Below are positions 5,322 through 10,022 of a DNA stretch of 10,022 bases, piece by piece. Position numbers and translations under genes: made by a program. The notes beneath the pieces are model-generated. The model did not search any database and was not told the origin of the DNA. It saw only the letters and a program-made list of their open reading frames with translations. The stretch comes from Parachlamydiaceae bacterium (GTDB taxonomy: Bacteria; Chlamydiota; Chlamydiia; Chlamydiales; Parachlamydiaceae). Where the stretch lies: contig JACDDG010000037.1 in assembly GCA_013817115.1 (NCBI GenBank), forward strand, positions 1,658 to 11,679. The letters are read 5' to 3'. Position 1 is the first letter of the stretch. Every line of letters begins with the position of its first letter.

Positions 5322-7898
5322 ATGAGATATGATCACAAAAAAATTGAAGCTAAGTGGCAAGATCATTGGCTGCAAAATAAAACCTTTAAAGCAAGTATTG
5401 ATAAGTCAAAGCCTAAATATTATGTTCTTGATATGTTTCCTTATCCTTCTGGTTCAGGATTGCATGTAGGGCACGTAGAAGGCTATACAGCGACCGACAT
5501 TATTGCGCGTTATAAACGGCAGCGAGGTTTTAATGTTTTACATCCTATGGGATGGGATAGTTTTGGTCTACCGGCTGAACAATATGCAATTAGGACAGGA
5601 ACTCATCCTGCGGTCACCACTCAAAAAAACATCGACACTTACCGCCTGCAACTACGTTCCTTAGGATTTAGCTACGATTGGGACAGAGAATTTGCTACCA
5701 GTGATCCCAAATATTACAAATGGACTCAATGGATCTTTACAAAGCTTTATGAAAAAGGCTTAGCTTACGAAGCTGAAATGTTGGTTAATTATTGTCCAGA
5801 GCTTGGAACTGTAGTCGCTAATGAAGAAATCGAAAATGGTTTGACCAAAGAAGGGGGCCATCCGGTTGAACGGCGTCCCTTGCGTCAATGGATTTTAAAA
5901 ATTACAGCTTACGCGGAGCGTTTAGCTGACGACCTCGAATTAGTTGACTGGCCTGAAAGTTTGAAAAAACTTCAAATTAACTGGATTGGACGCAGCGAAG
6001 GGGCAAATATCCATTTTGCGCTCGAAGGTCACCCCGAAAAAATTTCTGTATTTACGACACGTGTCGATACACTTTTTGCCGCAACTTTTTTGGTGTTGGC
6101 GCCTGAACATGCGCTAGTGGATGTTTTAACTACTTCTGAGCACGCTTCTGCCGTAGCAGACTATAAACGTATGGCAGCATCGAAGAGCGATTTAGGTCGT
6201 ACAGATCTAAATAAAGAAAAAACAGGAACTTTCATCGGCGCTTACGCTATCAATCCTTTGACGGGTGTACCGATTCCTATTTGGATTGCAGATTATGTAC
6301 TAGCAAGTTATGGCTCCGGAGCTATCATGGCAGTTCCTGCTCATGACGAAAGGGATTTCGAATTTGCAAAATGTTATAAGTTGCCGATTATCCCTATATT
6401 CAATCCTGATTTTGAAAAATGCGCGAATCTGCTTCCTGTTGGAGGCTCACCAGAAGAGTATCGAGAGCGCATTAAGCGCGGGGAATATTGCTGGACAGGT
6501 GAAGGCACTTACATGAACTGTAAAGGGACTGAAATTTCTCTTGATGGAATTAAAGATATCGCTACCGGGAAAGCTACAGTTGTTGAATGGCTTGAGAAAA
6601 AAGGGATCGGATCTGCCACGGTATCGTTCAAGTTACGTGATTGGTTATTTTCACGTCAGCGTTATTGGGGGGAGCCGTTCCCGATTTTGCATTTTGCAGA
6701 TGGTACTAAGCGAGTTCTTGAACTTGATGAATTGCCACTTTGCCCCCCGGAAGTCACAAGCTACAAACCTTCCGGAGATGGAAAAAGTCCTCTGGAACAG
6801 GAACGATCATGGGTGGAAATTACAGATACAAAAACAGGTCAAAAAGCGTTACGTGAAACAAATACGATGCCTCAATGGGCTGGTTCGTGTTGGTATTATT
6901 TGCGTTTTTGTGATCCTCAAAATTCAGAGCAAGCCTGGAGTCCTGAAGCAGAAAAATACTGGATGTCTGTAGACCTTTATGTGGGGGGTGTTGAACACGC
7001 TGTGCTTCATTTGCTTTATGCTAGGTTCTGGCACAAGGTCCTGTTTGATACAGGACTTGTTTCTACAAATGAACCTTTTCAGACGTTGCGAAATCAAGGA
7101 ATGATCGTTTGTCGTTCTTACCAAAACAGTAATGGTTCTTATGTAGAACCTGCTTTTGTGTGTGAAAAAGATGGGCAATACATTGACACCCGCACAGGTG
7201 AGCAGTTACGTAGCCAAGTGGATAAGATGTCGAAGTCTAAGCTCAATGGTGTAACGCCGGATGAAATCATTGAAGAATTTGGCGCAGATTCTTTACGTCT
7301 CTACGAGATGTTTATGGGGCCGCTTGAAAAAGAAAAAATCTGGAATACAGATGCTGTAAGCGGATGTTACCGTTTGCTTACTCGTTTTTATGATTTAATC
7401 GTTTCAGATAAGCTTTCAGATGCTCAGCCATCTGAAGAGGCGTTAAAATTAGGGTATCGCTTGCTAGATGGCGTCACTAAAGATGTGGAAGCTTTGCAGT
7501 TTAATACCGCTATTGCCAAGATGATGGAATTTATGAATGAATTTACTCGTTTGGCGGTATATCCTAAGCAAGTGATAAAAATGGCGGCGCAGGTGCTCAT
7601 GCCATTTGCTCCGCATTTAGCTGAAGAGATTTGGGAGAAGTTGGGTTGCACAGATGTTCTATCGACAGCTCCCTATCCGGAAGTAATTGAAAGCTATTTA
7701 TATGATGCTATAGCCACATATGTGGTCCAAGTAAACGGGAAGTTGCGTGGTAAATTTGACTTGCCTAAAGATCAATCTGAAGAGGTGATTTTGGAGCTGG
7801 CAAAAAAACATCCGCAAGTTGCCAAGTTTCTTGAGGGGGCGACAATCAGCAAAGTTATTTTTGTGCCAAATAAGTTACTGAATCTTGTGGTGAACTAA
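5322..7898 (+). CDS. leuS: Leucyl-tRNA synthetase
   Basis: This complete 858-residue class I aminoacyl-tRNA synthetase charges tRNA-Leu with leucine in the cytoplasm; E. coli LeuRS has 860 residues. The nucleotide-binding HIGH motif is HVGH (48-51) within MFPYPSGSGLHVGH. KMSKS is at 635-639. The CP1 editing domain is present, with the threonine-rich motif TTRVDTLFAATF (245-256; Val where Pro is usual) and GSGAIMAVPAHDERDFEFA (331-349), so post-transfer editing should be intact. The zinc-finger-like insertion keeps C158 but lacks the later CxxC pair. It reads KEGGHPVERRPLRQW instead, a known LeuRS variant. The C-terminal anticodon-binding and tRNA-contact domains run to the end (VNGKLRGKFDLPK near the C-terminus). 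The gene stands alone on the plus strand, divergent from rnr and convergent with the next gene. Confidence 0.98.
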   Translation: MRYDHKKIEAKWQDHWLQNKTFKASIDKSKPKYYVLDMFPYPSGSGLHVGHVEGYTATDIIARYKRQRGFNVLHPMGWDSFGLPAEQYAIRTGTHPAVTTQKNIDTYRLQLRSLGFSYDWDREFATSDPKYYKWTQWIFTKLYEKGLAYEAEMLVNYCPELGTVVANEEIENGLTKEGGHPVERRPLRQWILKITAYAERLADDLELVDWPESLKKLQINWIGRSEGANIHFALEGHPEKISVFTTRVDTLFAATFLVLAPEHALVDVLTTSEHASAVADYKRMAASKSDLGRTDLNKEKTGTFIGAYAINPLTGVPIPIWIADYVLASYGSGAIMAVPAHDERDFEFAKCYKLPIIPIFNPDFEKCANLLPVGGSPEEYRERIKRGEYCWTGEGTYMNCKGTEISLDGIKDIATGKATVVEWLEKKGIGSATVSFKLRDWLFSRQRYWGEPFPILHFADGTKRVLELDELPLCPPEVTSYKPSGDGKSPLEQERSWVEITDTKTGQKALRETNTMPQWAGSCWYYLRFCDPQNSEQAWSPEAEKYWMSVDLYVGGVEHAVLHLLYARFWHKVLFDTGLVSTNEPFQTLRNQGMIVCRSYQNSNGSYVEPAFVCEKDGQYIDTRTGEQLRSQVDKMSKSKLNGVTPDEIIEEFGADSLRLYEMFMGPLEKEKIWNTDAVSGCYRLLTRFYDLIVSDKLSDAQPSEEALKLGYRLLDGVTKDVEALQFNTAIAKMMEFMNEFTRLAVYPKQVIKMAAQVLMPFAPHLAEEIWEKLGCTDVLSTAPYPEVIESYLYDAIATYVVQVNGKLRGKFDLPKDQSEEVILELAKKHPQVAKFLEGATISKVIFVPNKLLNLVVN

Positions 7899-7954
7899 AT
7901 ACGGGTGCGCAGAATTTCGGTAAATTTGTGGGCGGTATAGCATTATTTTTTAAG

Positions 7955-8070
7955 GCAATTTAACACGGAGACAAAAAGGCACAAAGACACAAAGATAGCG
8001 GCAAATCTTAGTTTGTTTAAGCTGGTATTCCGGCCTTTGTGTCTTTGTGTCTTCTAAATAACAAAATTGC
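7955..8070. repeat. Inverted repeat with CACAAAGACACAAAG stems downstream of leuS
   Basis: CACAAAGACACAAAG (7980-7994) is the exact reverse complement of CTTTGTGTCTTTGTG (8035-8049), a 15-base-pair stem around a 40-base loop. Weaker outer pairing continues to GCAATTT (7955-7961) and AAATTGC (8064-8070). The motif ACACGGAGACAAAAAGGCAC resembles the imperfect tandem ACAAAG-type repeats that I recall scattered through some bacterial genomes. It lies wholly in the gap between two convergent genes and contains no reading frame. Confidence 0.7.
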
Positions 8071-8112
8071 AACCCATTGATAATCAAGGGTTTAAAATCT
8101 GCAATTGTTATT
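8057..8112. terminator. Strong stem-loop between convergent genes, candidate bidirectional terminator
   Basis: AATAACAAAATTGCA (8057-8071) pairs with TGCAATTGTTATT (8100-8112) apart from a small bulge. Nested inside are AACCC (8071-8075) with GGGTT (8088-8092). The loop between them, TTGATAATCAA (8077-8087), is itself almost self-complementary. The base of the stem is A/T-rich on both strands, so either transcript would have a U-rich tract at the stem foot. Its position between leuS (plus) and the 531-residue gene (minus) fits a shared terminator. It shares bases 8057-8070 with the neighbouring repeat, so the two structures compete. Confidence 0.5.
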
Positions 8113-8178
8113 TCTCGACAGGGGGGCCGAAGACTCTGTCTCGCTCTCTGCTGAATTAATGCTTTGCCTCATAAAATT

Positions 8179-9774
8179 TCAACAATTTTTGCTAATACTT
8201 TCTTTTAGGTCTTGATCTAACCAATCTTTTGTAATGAAGCTATTAACAAGCTCGAACTTTCTTTTAGTATTTTTGCACTTTTGAATATTCTCAATAAATC
8301 CGAGTCTACTAAGATTTAATGTTAGTTCCTTTTCCATACCTTTAAACGCCATAAATGAACAAATTTCTAAACGCTGATCAAAAGTCGCTAGCCTATTTTT
8401 ATGAAGTTGCTCTAATATTTGAATAACAAAGTCGGATGATTTGAAATTTCCAATTACCCTTTTTAATGGAACTAAGATGCCTTCATAATTGGTTTTATTA
8501 TTTACTAATTTTGCAAAATTTCTTAGAGTTTTACGATCAGAAGGGGAGCAAAAAGTGAAATGGGACACATAGTCATCAAAACGCAGCCAGCGCTCCCATC
8601 CAATTTTATAGCCAAATGAAAAAATATTGTTGTTTACTGCAAGATTCTTGATTTTGGTGAGAAAAAGGAATATAAGTTTTTCGACTGCTATAAAATCATA
8701 CATATTACTGTGGGTATCTTCATTTTTGCCTTTATTTAATTCTAGATCGATAAAAAAGTTGTCAAGAGCCATTTGACGATCATAATTGGAAAATTCCTTA
8801 TAAAATGCTTTGGCTGATGTATGGGATGTTTTAAAGAGTTTCTTGTTTAAGATTACACAGTTACCGCCCACTTTTAGATAATCCCAAAGAGTCATAAGAG
8901 CGAAAATTGCGGCTTTAACGTTAGAGTAAGTGCAGTTCCCAACGCTTTGCTCTTTCATAAGAGAATAAAAAAGCTCAGTAGCATTTAATTCTTTTATAAT
9001 TTCATCAACCGAAATGTAGTTTTGTTTTGTGAAATTAAGACGTTTAGCTATATTATCAAGAAATTGTTTCGTTATCTTTTTCTTACTACCAATATGGTAA
9101 ATTGTCCAGCCGGGAAAACCGTTTGATGCTGAACCTCTATTGCAATAGATGAAATAGTTTTTAAAAAAAATAAGGGTGACCGAATGCCAATTCCATCCTG
9201 AGCACATTAAAATAGGGTAGCAGTAAGAAGGATCTTTAATTTTGTTAAAAGTATTAACAATATTTTTATGTGTCGCATTATCATGCCAGATAGCAGTTGA
9301 AAGACCTTGCGCTATCCAATGATGCATATCTTTAGTTACAAGATTTAACTTCGACTTCGCAAAATTATCAAATGATGTTAATAGCATTGTCATCGAGAAG
9401 GGGTCATTAAACCCCTCAAGATTTACCGTTGAGCCATCAGGTAAGGGAACTTTGCCTTTTAAGCTGAAAATATGGGCAAAACGTTTCCATTCCAGTTGAC
9501 GATAAAGTTTTTCATTAATTTTCATAACACTTCTCAAGCATGAGAGAGACAATGCATGGGGAGTATTAGTAACAATTTTGGCAACTAAGTTGCAAAATTT
9601 TTTGCTTCCTTGCACTTCAGAAACTGTTTCTTCATCTTCACATCGATGACCGTTATCTCTTTGAACATCTTTAATAAATCCATTTTGAGATAAGATCGCG
9701 ATAGCGCCGGATTCTTCGTCGCTTAGGTAGGGATATGAGGGTGCATTGAAATTAGTGGAATTATATATTTGCAT
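8179..9774 (-). CDS. Uncharacterised 531-residue protein, possible CE-clan-like cysteine protease/acyltransferase effector
   Basis: I do not recognise this protein as a named family. It is soluble, with no signal peptide and no clear membrane segment, rich in Lys, Asn and aromatic residues, and encoded by AT-rich DNA. Conserved-looking elements are GWNWHSVTLIF (193-203, His197), YFIYCNRG (207-214, Asn212), EQSVGNCTYSN (275-285, Gln276 and Cys281) and GWERWLRF (392-399). The order and sequence setting resemble the His-Asp/Asn-Gln-Cys active site of CE-clan enzymes (Ulp1, YopJ and chlamydial ChlaDub types). Spacings differ: 15 residues from His to Asn and five from Gln to Cys. The C-terminal 250 residues look helical. 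The first 20 residues are polar (Ser, Asn, Thr, Pro, Tyr), compatible with a type III secretion signal. A secreted host-targeting enzyme is my inference. No Shine-Dalgarno sequence precedes the ATG at 9774; the next in-frame Met is residue 84. Possible promoter: 9802-9830. Confidence 0.75.
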   Translation of the reverse strand: MQIYNSTNFNAPSYPYLSDEESGAIAILSQNGFIKDVQRDNGHRCEDEETVSEVQGSKKFCNLVAKIVTNTPHALSLSCLRSVMKINEKLYRQLEWKRFAHIFSLKGKVPLPDGSTVNLEGFNDPFSMTMLLTSFDNFAKSKLNLVTKDMHHWIAQGLSTAIWHDNATHKNIVNTFNKIKDPSYCYPILMCSGWNWHSVTLIFFKNYFIYCNRGSASNGFPGWTIYHIGSKKKITKQFLDNIAKRLNFTKQNYISVDEIIKELNATELFYSLMKEQSVGNCTYSNVKAAIFALMTLWDYLKVGGNCVILNKKLFKTSHTSAKAFYKEFSNYDRQMALDNFFIDLELNKGKNEDTHSNMYDFIAVEKLIFLFLTKIKNLAVNNNIFSFGYKIGWERWLRFDDYVSHFTFCSPSDRKTLRNFAKLVNNKTNYEGILVPLKRVIGNFKSSDFVIQILEQLHKNRLATFDQRLEICSFMAFKGMEKELTLNLSRLGFIENIQKCKNTKRKFELVNSFITKDWLDQDLKESISKNC

Positions 9775-9801
9775 GGTTGTGAGTTTTATTTTTTTTAATT
9801 T

Positions 9802-9830
9802 ATTTTAGCAGAATAGCGGATTTCCTACAA
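9802..9830 (-). promoter_or_regulatory. Candidate sigma-70/sigma-66 promoter of the 531-residue gene
   Basis: On the minus strand TTGTAG (9825-9830) is followed after exactly 17 bases by TAAAAT (9802-9807), close to the TTGACA-17-TATAAT consensus. Transcription would begin near 9795, leaving a leader of about 20 A-rich bases with no ribosome binding site. The -35 hexamer contains the TAG stop codon of the upstream efflux gene, so the 531-residue gene may be expressed separately from it. Confidence 0.5.
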
Positions 9831-10022
9831 TTGAGTGAATGAATCGGATGCACATCTTTCCAATTCTGGCGTCGTCCATGTTTCTGCTTCGCCGACCCAT
9901 CCACCGCCCATAGATTGATAAATGTCTACAAGTGAATTTAATAATCCTTGTCGCGTTTGCGCCCAAGAAAGCTCTGCCGGGAAATATTGCTCCTGTGCTT
10001 GAATAACTACAAAGTATGGAGA
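9825..10022 (-). CDS. Outer-membrane efflux protein (NodT/OprM-like), C-terminal 65 residues
   Basis: The reverse strand is open from the window edge to a TAG at 9825-9827. It encodes the end of a TolC-superfamily outer-membrane factor, the channel component of tripartite RND or MFS efflux systems. The signature is YFVVIQAQEQYFPAELSWAQTRQ followed by LLNSLVDIYQSMGGGW. It corresponds to the family's last coiled-coil helix (V..AQ..L..A...LA..R...L...V.LY..LGGGW). A short tail of about 24 residues follows the GGGW motif. The start and most of the protein are outside the window, where pump and periplasmic adaptor genes would be expected upstream. The stop lies 50 bases before the start of the 531-residue gene on the same strand. 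Confidence 0.85.
   Translation of the reverse strand, partial: SPYFVVIQAQEQYFPAELSWAQTRQGLLNSLVDIYQSMGGGWVGEAETWTTPELERCASDSFTQL

Noticed and set aside
6310..7178. Several open frames of 68-143 codons inside leuS, on both strands
   Set aside because: They lie wholly inside the well-conserved LeuRS frame, have no start signals and show no protein-family features.
7978..8052. Short repeated ACAAAG units resembling a CRISPR-like array
   Set aside because: The units are imperfect and inverted around one loop. There are no regularly spaced direct repeats with unique spacers.

Overview
The window reads as chromosome of a chlamydia-like (Parachlamydia/Protochlamydia-type) intracellular bacterium. 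This is inferred from the flavour of the leucyl-tRNA synthetase and RNase R, the AT-rich codon use, and a large effector-like orphan gene of the kind these amoeba symbionts carry; no database comparison was possible. Genes are mostly on the minus strand; leuS is the only clear plus-strand gene.

Left part (1-2116, all minus): the first 923 bases hold the N-terminal sensor domain of a KdpD-type potassium sensor kinase, cut off by the window edge. Upstream of it lie holC (DNA polymerase III chi subunit) and a DUF502 membrane protein. These two overlap by 14 bases and look translationally coupled.

2117-2831 is a 715-base gene-free stretch with unusual structure. A GC-rich block (2160-2280) is followed by an imperfect palindrome of about 430 bases centred at 2497/2498. 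A second GC-rich block rich in inverted repeats (2746-2822) sits directly behind the RNase R gene.

Middle part: rnr (RNase R, minus, 2832-5066) and leuS (leucyl-tRNA synthetase, plus, 5322-7898) are divergently transcribed. The 255 bases between them are largely filled by a MITE-like element. It has 40-base terminal inverted repeats (34 of 40 positions match without gaps) and an exact 8-base direct repeat at its ends.

Right part: leuS converges on a 531-residue orphan gene (8179-9774, minus). The gap between them contains nested inverted repeats and a strong stem-loop that could terminate transcription both ways. The orphan carries an ordered His-Asn-Gln-Cys signature that suggests a CE-clan (Ulp1/YopJ-like) cysteine protease or acyltransferase effector; this is the most interesting coding candidate here. 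Its likely promoter overlaps the stop codon of the next gene, whose visible 65 residues are the C-terminus of a NodT/OprM-type outer-membrane efflux protein.

Functionally the window mixes housekeeping genes (replication, RNA turnover, translation), envelope or transport genes (KdpD, DUF502, efflux channel) and one probable host-interaction gene, with palindromic elements in the three larger gaps. I see no CRISPR array, tRNA, rRNA, complete insertion sequence or phage gene.
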